Assembly: GCF_003606285.1 (NCBI RefSeq)
Contig: NZ_CP028884.1
Location: 893,654-957,653 of the forward strand
Origin: Borrelia turcica IST7
GTDB taxonomy: Bacteria > Spirochaetota > Spirochaetia > Borreliales > Borreliaceae
Direction of reading: 5' to 3'
Length of the DNA: 64,000 bases
In this document: positions 8,082-18,884 of the stretch, one piece after another
Layout of the letters: every line of letters starts with the position of its first letter
Numbering within the stretch: position 1 is the stretch's first letter
The notes under the pieces: generated by a model
What the model saw: only the letters and a program-made list of their open reading frames with translations
Told to the model about the DNA's origin: nothing
Databases searched by the model: none
Translations under genes and position numbers: made by a program

Positions 8082-10571
8082 TTAGAAAAAAACATTTAAT
8101 TTTTTATAAACTTTATTTATTGTGGGTTTTATTGCAGCAAGTTTATTAATATGTGCTTGGTTGTCAATTAGGCTTTTTATACTATCCATTGATTCTTCAA
8201 TTGCTATTATGAAGCTCTTTTGAGGTTTTAACCAAAAATTGTCAGAGTAATCACTTCTAAGTGATAAAAAGAGTACGGACTTTTTATTTGGATGTTGAAC
8301 AAAATGCATGGTGCATTCTAAGATGTTTTTGACCTTATTAATTTCATTAATATTTATATTAGTATTTTCATATTTTTCTATAAGTGTCCAATTTGACCCC
8401 ATATTAGTTACTATGCTTATAATTTCTATTAATTTTTTACTTTTAAATATTACTAAATCTTTATGTATTAATTTTATATGAATTTTTTTAGTTGCTTGTT
8501 CTTCTGCATTTGTTAAGCCCTTTAAAGATAATTCTTTAGCTTCCTTTAAGGTAAGAGTTATAAATTGAATGTTGTTTTCATTTTGAATATTGAATTTCTT
8601 TTGACCAATAGTGATTCCATTTTCTAATAAAAGTTTTTTTTCTTTTTTTGATGTACTCTTGTGAGTTTTATTTAAACTTTTATTTTCTTGTGAATGTTTT
8701 TTTTGTTTATTTTCTTCAAAGTCAATATCATTTATCCATTCTTTCTTAAGTACTCCAATTGACCTAGCATATCTTTTAGTTGTTTCTATTATTTCACCTG
8801 CAACAAAGTATTTTACAGAGTCTATATTAATAAGTGACCCAGGATGTATTACTACATTTTGGGCTTTTATTGTTTTGTATTTATTTTTTGAAGTTTTAAA
8901 GCAAATATAGTCTTTCATGCCTCTCATTATAGATTTTAAATAACCTTCGTTGTCAATTTCAGGTTTGTGTGCTATTGGGATGTTAAATCTACTTACAATA
9001 TTTTCAAGTTGTTTTTGTACATTAATAATTTCTTCAAGGCCTTGCAAGTCTAAATAATTTTCTTTAGCAAAGTCTTCTTTGTTTAAAGCTTTTTTGTAGT
9101 CTTCAAATATTTTAATAAATCCCATTAAGTCTCCTAATGGATTTTTATATTTTAAATGAGCTTGCCTAGCTTCTATTTCTTCGTTTTGAGGTAGCAAAAA
9201 AACTCCACTTGTAGAAAGGAACGACAAACCAATTGTAGTTGGGTATATTGCTTGTTGATAGTTAATCATTGCTTCAACCAAAGCCCTTGAATGTATTGGT
9301 ATTAGAGGGAATATGATCATGTACTTCCCAATTTCTGTAAGCTCGTTTTTGTCATTTATTGCATCTAAGGATTTTAGTATTTCACTTGCTGTTTGAATAG
9401 ATTTAATGGAAGGCTTTGAGATAAATTCAAACTTTGTAAAATTTTTAATTCCAATATCTGCCATCCTTAATATTACTTCAGATAAATCTGTTCTATATAT
9501 TTCTTCCTTTTGATATTCGTCTCTTAGTTGATATTCATCTCTTCTGTATAGCCTGTAGCATGTTCCCTTTGAAAGTCGTCCTGCTCTTCCTGCTCTCTGC
9601 GTTGCTGATGATTTTGAGATTGGGACCTCTTGGAGTGAGTAAGTATGCGTTTTCATCTGGAATCTATTTGTTTTTACTTTTCCGCTATCAATTACTATTT
9701 TAATATTTTCAATTGTAATTGAAGTTTCTGCAATGTTTGTTGATACTATTATTTTCCTTTTATTCTTAGGTGTTGGCATAAAGATTTGTTCTTGTGCTTC
9801 TTTTGCCATTCGACCATATAAAGGTAAAATGATTAAGTCTTTCTTTAAGTTTAATTCATGAATTTCTTTTATTGTTTCTTTTATTTCCTTCTCGCCAGAT
9901 AAAAATATAAGGATGTCACCTTCTTGTTTACCTTTAATTATACTACTAATTATTTCTTTTATTTTGAGTATCATTCCCTTTGATGTATTAAGTAAAGGAG
10001 GATTATATATTATTTGTACAGGATAAGTAATTGTTTCTATGTTAAGTATTGGTGCGTTGTTAAAATATTTTGAAAATATTTGTGTATTTATCGTGGCAGA
10101 TGAAATTATAACTTTAAAATCGTCTCTTTTTTTTAAGATATCCTTAATAAGGCCTAGTATGAAGTCTATATTTAAACTTCTCTCATGTGCTTCATCTATT
10201 ATAATTACATCATATTCATAAAGCAATGTGTCTTTTTTTAGCTCTTGTAAGAGTACACCATCAGTCATTAATTTAATTTTGGTTTTAGAGCTTATAATTT
10301 CTTGAAATCTTATCTTGTAGCCTACTTCTTCTCCAACATTTACTCCAATATGTTTTGCAATGTATTCTGCTATTGATACAGTGGCTATTCTTCTAGGTTG
10401 TGTTACACCAATTTTGCCAAGCTTTGCAAACCCTGCTTCATATATTATTCTTGGTATTTGAGTGGTTTTACCGCTTCCTGTTGGACTTTCTACTATTAAA
10501 ACATTATTTGATTTTAATAGTAGAATGAGTTCATCTTTATATTTGTAAATAGGAAGTTCGAAATCATTCAT
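8082..10571 (-). CDS. hrpA: DEAH-box ATP-dependent RNA helicase HrpA
   Basis: 829 residues. Motif I SPTGSGKTTQIP near residue 30, motif II DEAH near 125, motif III SAT (ISSATINTQIF), motif V NIAETSITI, and motif VI QRAGRAGRL near 325. Followed by a HA2/OB-fold type C-terminal region with a Lys/Ser-rich linker (KKHSQENKSLNK). Shorter than the about 1300-residue enterobacterial HrpA, as expected for Borrelia. Role: remodelling of RNA and RNA-protein complexes, with effects on gene regulation reported in Lyme Borrelia. Starts 3 nt after the topA stop on the same strand, so probably co-transcribed. Confidence 0.93.
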   Translation of the reverse strand: MNDFELPIYKYKDELILLLKSNNVLIVESPTGSGKTTQIPRIIYEAGFAKLGKIGVTQPRRIATVSIAEYIAKHIGVNVGEEVGYKIRFQEIISSKTKIKLMTDGVLLQELKKDTLLYEYDVIIIDEAHERSLNIDFILGLIKDILKKRDDFKVIISSATINTQIFSKYFNNAPILNIETITYPVQIIYNPPLLNTSKGMILKIKEIISSIIKGKQEGDILIFLSGEKEIKETIKEIHELNLKKDLIILPLYGRMAKEAQEQIFMPTPKNKRKIIVSTNIAETSITIENIKIVIDSGKVKTNRFQMKTHTYSLQEVPISKSSATQRAGRAGRLSKGTCYRLYRRDEYQLRDEYQKEEIYRTDLSEVILRMADIGIKNFTKFEFISKPSIKSIQTASEILKSLDAINDKNELTEIGKYMIIFPLIPIHSRALVEAMINYQQAIYPTTIGLSFLSTSGVFLLPQNEEIEARQAHLKYKNPLGDLMGFIKIFEDYKKALNKEDFAKENYLDLQGLEEIINVQKQLENIVSRFNIPIAHKPEIDNEGYLKSIMRGMKDYICFKTSKNKYKTIKAQNVVIHPGSLINIDSVKYFVAGEIIETTKRYARSIGVLKKEWINDIDFEENKQKKHSQENKSLNKTHKSTSKKEKKLLLENGITIGQKKFNIQNENNIQFITLTLKEAKELSLKGLTNAEEQATKKIHIKLIHKDLVIFKSKKLIEIISIVTNMGSNWTLIEKYENTNININEINKVKNILECTMHFVQHPNKKSVLFLSLRSDYSDNFWLKPQKSFIIAIEESMDSIKSLIDNQAHINKLAAIKPTINKVYKKLNVFF

Positions 10572-10574
10572 GCT

Positions 10575-13112
10575 CTACATTAACCCAAAAACATAAGTTG
10601 CATCTATTTGATTAAGATCAATGTTAGTGGGTAAATCAACCTTTTTTCTCTTAATTTTAGCATAGAATTTATCGTTTTGTTTGTAAATGTAAATTTTATT
10701 GCTAACTTTATTTTTTGATAAGGGTATTGATTTTACAATAATTCCGTTTTTTTCTAATTTTGCATCTAAAAGTTTAATAGATTCTTCTAGTGTTATTTCA
10801 TAAGCTTTTATATCTTTTTTGAGTGGGCATATTATGCTGTTAGTTTCAGTTTTAATGTAATCTCCAAAAATTCCAGTTGTAGCAATTATTTTTTCATTGG
10901 TTTTTGGATACTCTCCAATTACTTTTGGAAGTGAAAGTAGCTTAAGTGCTATATCTAGGTTTATATTTTCGTATTCTATGTGTTTAGCTGATACCTTTTT
11001 AGCTTTAATTATTTTAGGTTTTTTGAGTTTTCCAGTCTTTGTGAACTCTTGTGGAGCATGAATATCCTCTCCAAGTTGGATAAGACCTCCATATTTTGAG
11101 TTTTTATATATTACATTAAGTCCTGTTTCAGGATCAATTCCTAGTATGTTAGGTTGTGTTTCTTTTTCTTCTATTATTTTTTTTATTTCTTCTTCTTTAT
11201 ATAAACTTTCTAAGGGAGTTGTAATATTAATAGAATAATTATTGCCGTTAGAAATTAGATAAGGTCCAAATTTTCCAATGTTTATTGCATAACCAAATGC
11301 CTTATCATTTTTATATTCATAAACTGTTCTAAATTCTCCGGCACTAATAATGGGATCTATTTTATCTACTGTATTCTTAAGACCTTCTTCTCCGTTGTAG
11401 AATTGACTTAAATATTTTATTTTATCTAATTTCCCTATTGCGATTTTATCTAGGTTTTCTTCCATGTAGGATGTAAATTTTGATTCAATTAATAATGGAA
11501 AATATTTTTCTAAAAGCTTTACAACAGCAGCTCCTTTTATTGTTGGTATTAGTGTATTATTTTGCTTAAAAACATATTCTCTTTCAAGAAGTGTTGAGAT
11601 TATAGTTGAATAAGTGGAGGGACGTCCTATGCCTTCTTTTTCAAGTTTTTGTACAAGTGTTGCCTCTGTATATCTGAATGGAGGTTTTGTTTCATGTTCT
11701 TCTGGTTTTATGCCTAATATCACAAACTTATCGCCTTCTTTAATTAGAGAAAAATCTATAGTACTGTTTTCGTAAGGTTCTCTACTGTTTTTAAGAAACC
11801 CGTCAAAAATTATTTTTGTAAAACTTGATTTAAAGGTTAAATCTTTATATTTAAATGTTATTTTAATAACTTCTTTTACGGCATCTGTCATCATTGATTC
11901 AATAGTTCTATCCCATATTATTTTGTATATTTCTCTAGCAGTTTCGCTTTCTGTTTTTATGCTTTGAGGGGGAGTAAACATTTCAGAAGGTCTTATGGCT
12001 TCATGTGCATCTTGAGCCATTTTTGCTTTAGAATATACTCGATCATTCACTTCTACGTATTTTTCTCCATATTTTTCTTTTATAATAGTTTTGATTTTTT
12101 CTCTTGCACTTTTTGCAATACTATAGGAGTCTGTTCTCATATAGGTTATGTAACCACTCTCATATAACTTTTGTGCGTAACTCATAATTTGTTTGGTGCT
12201 TATTTTGAGTCGCCTATTTACTTCTTGTTGAAGTGAGGATGTAATGAATGGTCTAGGAGGAGCTTGTCTTATCTCTTTTGTCTCAATTGAAATTACTTCT
12301 ATTTCCTTTGCCTTCTTTAATTCCTTTACAAGTGTATCCATTAATGTTTTGTCTATTAAAATTGTTTTATCAGGGTCTTGTAAAAATCCTGTATCATTTA
12401 TAAAATCTTTGCTTTCAGCTACATTTTTATTTCCAATCTTGTCTATGATTGTTTCAATCTGAATATCATTTTTGCTATGTCTACATTCAAGTGAAATTGA
12501 GTAGTAATTGGCTTTTTTAAAATTTATTCTTGTCGTTTCCTTTTCTATGATTAACTTAAGTCCAACAGATTGTACTCTACCCGCAGAGAGTCCATAAGCA
12601 ATTTTTTTCCAAAGTAAAGGAGATATTGTGTACCCATAAAGTCTGTCTAATATTCTTCTTGTTTCTCCGGCATTAACAAGATCCATATCAATTTTTCTTG
12701 TATTTTTAAGTGACTCAATGATTGCGCTTTTTGTAATTTCATGAAATACCATTCTTTTGTAATTTTTAAGTTTTAAAACTTCTTTTAGATGAAATGCAAT
12801 TGTTTCTCCCTCTCTATCTTGGTCAGTAGCAAGGTATATTTCATTTTTTCCTTTTATGAGGTTTTTAAGCTTTTCAATTATTATTCTTTTATTGTATGGA
12901 ATGATATAAAGAGGCTTAAAATCATGTTTATAATCTATAGATAAGGTAGCCCATTCAAATTTTTTATACTCTTCAGGTATTTCTTTAGCACTATTTGGTA
13001 AATCTCTTATGTGTCCTATACACGCTTCTACTAAAAATGAGTTATCAAGGTATTTCTTTATTGTTATTGCTTTTGTAGGTGATTCTACTATTATCAATTT
13101 TTCTTGTTGCAT
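10575..13112 (-). CDS. topA: DNA topoisomerase I
   Basis: 845 residues. N-terminal Toprim domain ([32 protein letters not shown]), catalytic region with the tyrosine in [13 protein letters not shown] near residue 315, and conserved GRVQSVGL and [13 protein letters not shown]. The C-terminus lacks the four-Cys zinc ribbons of E. coli TopA. Instead it has repeat units ([18 protein letters not shown] and a second [11 protein letters not shown] segment) of the Toprim C-terminal repeat type. Relaxes negative supercoils. Divergent from sbcD, with a 70-nt AT-rich promoter region between. Confidence 0.95.
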   Translation of the reverse strand: MQQEKLIIVESPTKAITIKKYLDNSFLVEACIGHIRDLPNSAKEIPEEYKKFEWATLSIDYKHDFKPLYIIPYNKRIIIEKLKNLIKGKNEIYLATDQDREGETIAFHLKEVLKLKNYKRMVFHEITKSAIIESLKNTRKIDMDLVNAGETRRILDRLYGYTISPLLWKKIAYGLSAGRVQSVGLKLIIEKETTRINFKKANYYSISLECRHSKNDIQIETIIDKIGNKNVAESKDFINDTGFLQDPDKTILIDKTLMDTLVKELKKAKEIEVISIETKEIRQAPPRPFITSSLQQEVNRRLKISTKQIMSYAQKLYESGYITYMRTDSYSIAKSAREKIKTIIKEKYGEKYVEVNDRVYSKAKMAQDAHEAIRPSEMFTPPQSIKTESETAREIYKIIWDRTIESMMTDAVKEVIKITFKYKDLTFKSSFTKIIFDGFLKNSREPYENSTIDFSLIKEGDKFVILGIKPEEHETKPPFRYTEATLVQKLEKEGIGRPSTYSTIISTLLEREYVFKQNNTLIPTIKGAAVVKLLEKYFPLLIESKFTSYMEENLDKIAIGKLDKIKYLSQFYNGEEGLKNTVDKIDPIISAGEFRTVYEYKNDKAFGYAINIGKFGPYLISNGNNYSINITTPLESLYKEEEIKKIIEEKETQPNILGIDPETGLNVIYKNSKYGGLIQLGEDIHAPQEFTKTGKLKKPKIIKAKKVSAKHIEYENINLDIALKLLSLPKVIGEYPKTNEKIIATTGIFGDYIKTETNSIICPLKKDIKAYEITLEESIKLLDAKLEKNGIIVKSIPLSKNKVSNKIYIYKQNDKFYAKIKRKKVDLPTNIDLNQIDATYVFGLM

Positions 13113-13185
13113 AATTCCCTTATATTTTTATAATATAACATAATGTATAAATTGTTATAATCTTTAAGAAAAATAATGTGTATTG

Positions 13186-14418
13186 ATGAATAGTTATAGG
13201 GCTTTGCATACATCTGACTGGCATATTGGGAAGAAGATTGGGCATTTTTCTCGAATTGATGAACAACAAAAATTTTTAAATTTTTTATTGGAATTTGTTA
13301 AGAATGAAAAGATTGATCTTTTGCTTATTGCTGGTGATATTTACGATTCAAAGAGGCCAGGACTTGAAGAACAAAAGTTAATAAATGATTTTTTTTATGA
13401 ATTATCTTTTACCTCTTGTAAATGGTGTGTATTGATTGCGGGAAACCATGATAAGAAAGAGTATTTTAGTATTAATAAAAAGATATTCTCAAGGTTTAAT
13501 TTTTTTTTAATAACAGAAGATGAGCTTGTTGATCAAGTAATCTTTTTAAAAGACGGTGGTGATGTTCAATTTATTATTGTCTGTATCCCTCATATCAATG
13601 AGAGGCTTATTTTAAATCAAGATTATGGGGACATGGAGCTTAATAGCGATGTATTCCTGCGAAAACTTGAATATGCTTATCGAGATAAAATAGCAAATAT
13701 TGTTAATTCTCTTGATGATAAGTACCATAGTGTTCCTAAGATTTTGATTGCACATTCTTTTTTTTGTAGTAGAAGAAGTGTTAGTAGCATTGGGAATAGT
13801 TCTATTCTTCCTGTTAGTGTTTTTGGAGATAGTTTCTCTTATGTTGCACTTGGCCATCTACATGATTTTAGGAAATTGAAGGCTAATGTTGTTTATTCAG
13901 GATCACCTATTCAGTATTCATTTGATGAGAATAAAAGAAAATATATTAATATTTTGCTTTTCAATGACAGTAAATTAGTTTCGCAAGATAAGGTTTTACT
14001 TCCTGTGTTTGGTGAGTTGCATTTTTTACAAGGTTCTTTTAATGAGGTTGTGAGTGGATTATATAAGATAAAAAGAAAGCTTTCATGTCTTTGCTACTTA
14101 AAAATTGAGCTTAAGGAGAGAATAGAAGCTGAATTTGAAGAACAGATTTATAGTTTAGCAAAATCAAGTTTGATTAAAATATTTGATATTTATTATCAGT
14201 TATTAAACTTAGAAGAGAACTCTGCGGAACAAGGTAAAAAATTAATTAGTAAGGACGAGGTATTAAGTAGGGATGAAAAGTATTTTTTCCAAGAAAAATT
14301 AAAAAGAGATATTATTAATGGTTTTAGAAGGGGGAGCAGATTTAAGGAAGAAGAACTTATTGCTCTTTTTGAAGAAATATTACTTAAGGGAAGAGCAGGG
14401 GAATATGAGAATAAATAA
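13186..14418 (+). CDS. sbcD: Exonuclease subunit SbcD
   Basis: 410-residue Mre11-type nuclease. Metal-binding phosphoesterase motifs are visible: HTSDWHIG at residues 8-15, AGDIYDSKRP, the AGNHDKKE motif near 85, HSFFC and ALGHLHDF near 220. Forms the SbcCD complex that cuts DNA hairpins and processes double-strand ends, which is notable in an organism with hairpin telomeres. ATG start chosen over a TTG one codon upstream. The 3' end overlaps the sbcC start by 14 nt. Confidence 0.93.
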   Translation: MNSYRALHTSDWHIGKKIGHFSRIDEQQKFLNFLLEFVKNEKIDLLLIAGDIYDSKRPGLEEQKLINDFFYELSFTSCKWCVLIAGNHDKKEYFSINKKIFSRFNFFLITEDELVDQVIFLKDGGDVQFIIVCIPHINERLILNQDYGDMELNSDVFLRKLEYAYRDKIANIVNSLDDKYHSVPKILIAHSFFCSRRSVSSIGNSSILPVSVFGDSFSYVALGHLHDFRKLKANVVYSGSPIQYSFDENKRKYINILLFNDSKLVSQDKVLLPVFGELHFLQGSFNEVVSGLYKIKRKLSCLCYLKIELKERIEAEFEEQIYSLAKSSLIKIFDIYYQLLNLEENSAEQGKKLISKDEVLSRDEKYFFQEKLKRDIINGFRRGSRFKEEELIALFEEILLKGRAGEYENK

Positions 14419-17248
14419 GCTTATATTTAAAAATATTGCTTCTTATAAAGGAGAATATGAGATAAATTTTGATGTCCCTGTTTTAAAAAATTCTGGAATT
14501 TTTTTGATTTCTGGAAATACGGGATCTGGTAAGAGTACCATTCTTGACTGCATAACTCTTGCGCTTTATGCACGAGTATATAGACTTGATAAGAATATTT
14601 CAGATGCAATTTCTAAAGGGTTTGATAATGCTTATGTTAGACTTACTTTTACTGTTTCTGGAAAAATATATGAATCATTCATTGAACTTAATATAAAGCA
14701 AAAAGAGACTCCTAAAAATATGTTACTAAGGAGCCTTAGTGATAGTAGTTATATTGAAAATAGAGAAGATGTTTTAGCTTATATAAGGAATCTTTGTAGA
14801 TTAAATTTTGAGCAGTTTTGTCAGACTGTTATATTACCGCAAGGTAATTTCCAAGAGTTTTTAACTTCAAAACCAAAAAGTAAGACAGGAATAATTGATA
14901 ATATTTTTAATTTAAAAAAGTATGATGATATAGAAGTTTTTTTGAAGAGAGAACTTGAATTGACAAATTTGAATAGAGAGAAATTGGAATTTGTAGAATC
15001 AGAAGAGAAAAGTAGAATAGAGAACAATAACAGTAAGTTAAATGAATTAACTAATTTTTTGGATTTGGTTGATATCAAAAAGTTAAAAAGAAGACTTGAG
15101 AAGATTTATAAATTAATATTTATTTGCGACAAAATAGTAAAGAACAATCAAAAGTATTTAGATATAGAGAATAGAATAGATAATTTAGAGTTAGAATTAT
15201 CTTCTAAAATTAAGAGTAAAGAGAGTTTAAATTATGGATATTCTTTACATGAAAACAACAGAGTAAAGGTAGAAGAAAGTCTTAAATTTTACAATTCTTG
15301 TGAATTTTTAGATTTAGAAGATTTTATTAAAAGGCAAAGTGAGCTTCTTAATGATAAGAATAGGTTTTTATTGAAGCTTGCAGATGTTCAAAGAGATTTA
15401 GAAGAATTAAAATATTTGAACTTAGATAGTCTTAATTTTAGTTATATAAAAGAATTATATTATGAAAATATTCTTTTTTCTGAGGTGAATTTTGACGAGA
15501 GTGCATATGAGAAATTGAATATAGAAAAAAGCCAATTGGAAGAGAAAAGAGAAGAGCTATTAGCGGAGCAGGCTAGAAAAAATGAAGAGCTTAAAAGTAT
15601 TACTTTAGAAGAAGTAAAATTTGATTTTGATAAGTATATTTATTATGAGGCATTAAAATTATTTAGGTGTTTTAATGAAGAGTTGATATTAAAATATAGG
15701 TATGAGTTAGAGTTATTTATAGAGTCAAATGATGATACATTACAAAATGTTGACATCAATATTAAAATAGATTTGTATAGAAAATTCTTAAAAGATTTGG
15801 GTAATAATAGAGAATCTATTGAAAAAGATATAGAGAATCTTAAGTTTCTTGAAGATGCATATAAGATGTACCAAGGAAAGGAACAATTAAGAACTAGCAG
15901 CCTAGGTTATCTTTTAGAGCTAAACACGAGACTTCAGATTTTACAATCTAAATTGGATACTATTAATGCAGGTATATTGCACGAAAGGGAAAATAAAATC
16001 AAATGGGAAACTCAAATTACAGAATTTAATAAGAAGAATACAGAAATTTTAAAAAGGATTGGTATCAATCTATTTAATAGATATATAGATTATTATGATA
16101 AAAATAAGATTTTGATTTTTGAAGATAAGCTTAGAGAAGTTGAACTTTTAAAATCAACCTTAAGTGATTTAAATTCGAAAATTGCTTTAAAAGAAGTAGA
16201 ACTGGAAGAAAATTTAGATAAGATAAAAAATTTATTATCTTATCTAAATTTAAGTATGAGCATGGAAAATCCTATTTTATTGGAAAAAGAATTTGAAAAA
16301 TTTTTAAGTGATAAAATGAAAAAGGAGTATGAGTATTTAAAAGTAGATTCAATTTTGAGTAATATAAACAACTCAAAGCTTAGACTTGAAAGTCAAATTG
16401 AGCTTATGGATCAAAGTATAGTAAGAATGAGAGGGGAACTTAAGGATGAATTAAATGAATTTACTACTAATTTGCTAGATTTCAAAGAATCAATGGAAAG
16501 TAATTTTGATGAAGGGGATATTTTTTCTTTTGAGTCTTTGAAACCTAGTAGGGACAGTTTGGATTATTTTTTAAAGTTGAAATCTAATTTTATGTCTAAA
16601 ATTGAGATAATATCCAAGGATATTAGTCAGTATGAGTCAAGCTTTTTGAATTTACAGACTTTAAAGGAAGAGCTCTATAAACAAAACATTAATTTAGAGA
16701 ATATTCAGAGGGAATTAAGCAGTTTAAACGAAAGAAATGAAAAGCTGGAAATTTTAAAGAAAGTTGTGACTACTTCTCCTAGCTTAAAGTATTATGTTCA
16801 AAGTTTTTTAATTGAAGAAATATTAAACATGTCAAATAAAAGATATTTGAACGTTATTCTTCCTGATTTTGAGCTTCAAATTAATACAGAGAGTAAAGAT
16901 TTTGATTTTTTAGTTAAAAGCAGAAGAGATGGAGGTATGGCTCGCAGTGTAAAAACTCTTTCTGGAGGTGAGAAGTTTCTTGTCTCTTTGTCACTCTCTC
17001 TAGCACTCTCAGATATGATAAGAGATAGTGAACTTAAAATAGAAGCATTTTTTCTTGATGAGGGCTTTGGAAGTCTTGATGAGGATACTTTAAAAATGGT
17101 TATTCCAAAAATTTCTGATTTTCAACGCGTTGATGGGCGTCAGATAGGTATAATCTCTCATGTTGCTTATTTGAAGGAAGAGATTAAAGCAAAAATAATC
17201 ATAAGTAAGATATCAAAAATATCTAATATTGCTATAGAAAGTTTGTAA
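14405..17248 (+). CDS. sbcC: Exonuclease subunit SbcC (Rad50-like ATPase)
   Basis: 947 residues. N-terminal Walker A SGNTGSGKSTILD near residue 35, long heptad-rich Leu/Glu/Lys coiled coil in the middle, C-terminal ABC signature TLSGGEKFLVSLSLSLALS and Walker B FFLDEGFGSLDED. I do not see a clear CxxC zinc hook in the middle of the coiled coil. The start at 14405 (MRINKLIFKNIASYKGEY) fits the family; the frame is open further upstream inside sbcD. Partner of SbcD in DNA-end and hairpin processing. Confidence 0.93.
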   Translation: MRINKLIFKNIASYKGEYEINFDVPVLKNSGIFLISGNTGSGKSTILDCITLALYARVYRLDKNISDAISKGFDNAYVRLTFTVSGKIYESFIELNIKQKETPKNMLLRSLSDSSYIENREDVLAYIRNLCRLNFEQFCQTVILPQGNFQEFLTSKPKSKTGIIDNIFNLKKYDDIEVFLKRELELTNLNREKLEFVESEEKSRIENNNSKLNELTNFLDLVDIKKLKRRLEKIYKLIFICDKIVKNNQKYLDIENRIDNLELELSSKIKSKESLNYGYSLHENNRVKVEESLKFYNSCEFLDLEDFIKRQSELLNDKNRFLLKLADVQRDLEELKYLNLDSLNFSYIKELYYENILFSEVNFDESAYEKLNIEKSQLEEKREELLAEQARKNEELKSITLEEVKFDFDKYIYYEALKLFRCFNEELILKYRYELELFIESNDDTLQNVDINIKIDLYRKFLKDLGNNRESIEKDIENLKFLEDAYKMYQGKEQLRTSSLGYLLELNTRLQILQSKLDTINAGILHERENKIKWETQITEFNKKNTEILKRIGINLFNRYIDYYDKNKILIFEDKLREVELLKSTLSDLNSKIALKEVELEENLDKIKNLLSYLNLSMSMENPILLEKEFEKFLSDKMKKEYEYLKVDSILSNINNSKLRLESQIELMDQSIVRMRGELKDELNEFTTNLLDFKESMESNFDEGDIFSFESLKPSRDSLDYFLKLKSNFMSKIEIISKDISQYESSFLNLQTLKEELYKQNINLENIQRELSSLNERNEKLEILKKVVTTSPSLKYYVQSFLIEEILNMSNKRYLNVILPDFELQINTESKDFDFLVKSRRDGGMARSVKTLSGGEKFLVSLSLSLALSDMIRDSELKIEAFFLDEGFGSLDEDTLKMVIPKISDFQRVDGRQIGIISHVAYLKEEIKAKIIISKISKISNIAIESL

Positions 17249-17295
17249 TTTTTTATTATATAATTAATTTAAATTTTTAAAAATATGGAGTTTAT

Positions 17296-18234
17296 ATGGA
17301 ACGCTATTTGGCAATTGATGTTGGAGGTACTAGTACTAAGTATTCTTTAGCAGATAGTGGAGGCAATTTTCTTGATAAGCATGAAGTTGAGTCGGGCACT
17401 ACTCCTGATGAACAAGTTGGTATTTTAGTTAATATAATTAACGCTTATAAAAAAGATGAAAATATTAAGGGTGCTGCGATTTGCATGCCTGGATTTGTTG
17501 ACCCTAAAGGAATTGTAATTAGAGTAAATGCCATTAAGGGATTTATTAATTATCCTTTAAAAGAAAAGCTTAAAGCTTTAACAGGTGTTAATGTTGAACT
17601 TGAAAATGATGCTAATTGTGTTGCTTTAGCTGAGAAATACAAAGGTAATGCTATTTATTCTAATGATTTTATTGCTTTGACTCTTGGAACAGGCATTGGT
17701 GCTGGAATATTTATGAATGGAAAACTTTTAAGAGGATATTCTTTTATGTCCGGTGAGATCGGGTTTATGATTACTAGGGGACTTGAAAATAATATTCCTT
17801 TTAACTGCAGGTGGGAGTCTATAGCCTCTGTTGCAGCTTTAAGAAAGAGAGTAGCGGAGCGCTTAGAAAAGGACTTGAATGAAGTTTCTGGAGAATATAT
17901 TTTTGAACTTGCTAGTGCCGGTAATGTTCATGCTAGGAATGAAGTTGATAGATTTTTTGAAACTTTATCATTTGGAATTTTTAATTTAACTTTTGTTTTA
18001 AATCCTGAGAAAATTTTAATTGGAGGCGGAATAAGTTCAAGACCTGATTTGATAAGTAATATATATAAAAAATTAGAAAATTTATGGTCTTTGGAATTGG
18101 CTAGTATTTATGATAATGATATAAAGAAGCTTGTGAGACTTGAGACAACTAAGTTTAATAATGATTCTGGTAAAATAGGAGCATTATATCATTATTTTGT
18201 TGAAAATAAATTGTTATGTAATTTAGGCATTTAG
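17296..18234 (+). CDS. ROK-family sugar kinase-like protein
   Basis: 312 residues. ASKHA/ROK fold: phosphate-1 loop AIDVGGTSTKYSLAD at the N-terminus, catalytic region ELENDANCVAL near residue 115, and phosphate-2 loop TLGTGIGAGIF near 140. The family zinc site is missing: GEIGH is GEIGF and the CxCGxxGC ligands are absent (LENNIPFNCRWES instead). It could phosphorylate glucose, GlcNAc or ManNAc. Without a DNA-binding N-terminus it is an enzyme, not an XylR/NagC repressor. It directly abuts cutC (TAG then ATG), and glgP follows, forming a three-gene sugar operon. Confidence 0.82.
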   Translation: MERYLAIDVGGTSTKYSLADSGGNFLDKHEVESGTTPDEQVGILVNIINAYKKDENIKGAAICMPGFVDPKGIVIRVNAIKGFINYPLKEKLKALTGVNVELENDANCVALAEKYKGNAIYSNDFIALTLGTGIGAGIFMNGKLLRGYSFMSGEIGFMITRGLENNIPFNCRWESIASVAALRKRVAERLEKDLNEVSGEYIFELASAGNVHARNEVDRFFETLSFGIFNLTFVLNPEKILIGGGISSRPDLISNIYKKLENLWSLELASIYDNDIKKLVRLETTKFNNDSGKIGALYHYFVENKLLCNLGI

Positions 18235-18858
18235 ATGATCAGAGAGGCATGCGTTTTTAATATAGATGAAGCTATGACTTCTTTTAAACTTGGTGCTAAT
18301 AGGATTGAGCTTTGTGAAAATACAAATTGTGGGGGAACTACACCTTCTTATGGTACCATAAAGATTTTAAAGGAAAATCTGAGGATTCCTATTGCTGTAA
18401 TGATTAGACCGAGATGTGGAGATTTTGTGTATTCTAATTTGGAATTTCAAGCTATGAAGGAAGATATTAAGGTTTGTAAGAGTCTTGGAGTAGAGGGTGT
18501 TGTTTTTGGGATCTTAGATGATGAGAATGAGATTGATATAGCTAGAACTAGAGAGCTATTAGGTTTATCTAAGCCTTTAAAAGTAACTTTTCATAAGGCA
18601 ATTGATAATACTTGTGATATTAGGGCTTCTGTATCAAAACTTATGGACATTGGTGTGCATAGAATATTGACTTCAGGTGGAGCATTTAGGGCAGAGGATT
18701 CTCTTATCTTATTGAAAGAATTAATATTAATGACGGAAAATAAATTAGAAATTGTTGTAGCTGGAAAGGTGACTAAGCAAAATATAGATAGCATTGATTC
18801 TATTTTAGGCGCTAGAGCTTATCATGGGAAATTGATTGTTGGTGATTTAAATTTGTAA
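18235..18858 (+). CDS. cutC: CutC family TIM-barrel protein
   Basis: 207 residues, full length for CutC. Seen: REACVFNIDEAMTSFKLGANRIELCEN (E at the start of strand 1 and the GA.RIELC motif), GGTTPSYGTI, MIRPRCGDFVYS, TFHKAID and ILTSGGA. Historically annotated as copper homeostasis, but the metal role is disputed, and operon placement between a ROK kinase and glycogen phosphorylase suggests a carbohydrate-linked role here. Starts immediately after the ROK stop codon, so translational coupling is likely. Confidence 0.88.
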   Translation: MIREACVFNIDEAMTSFKLGANRIELCENTNCGGTTPSYGTIKILKENLRIPIAVMIRPRCGDFVYSNLEFQAMKEDIKVCKSLGVEGVVFGILDDENEIDIARTRELLGLSKPLKVTFHKAIDNTCDIRASVSKLMDIGVHRILTSGGAFRAEDSLILLKELILMTENKLEIVVAGKVTKQNIDSIDSILGARAYHGKLIVGDLNL

Positions 18859-18884
18859 TTGTTAAGGTGGAGGTTAAGTAAATT

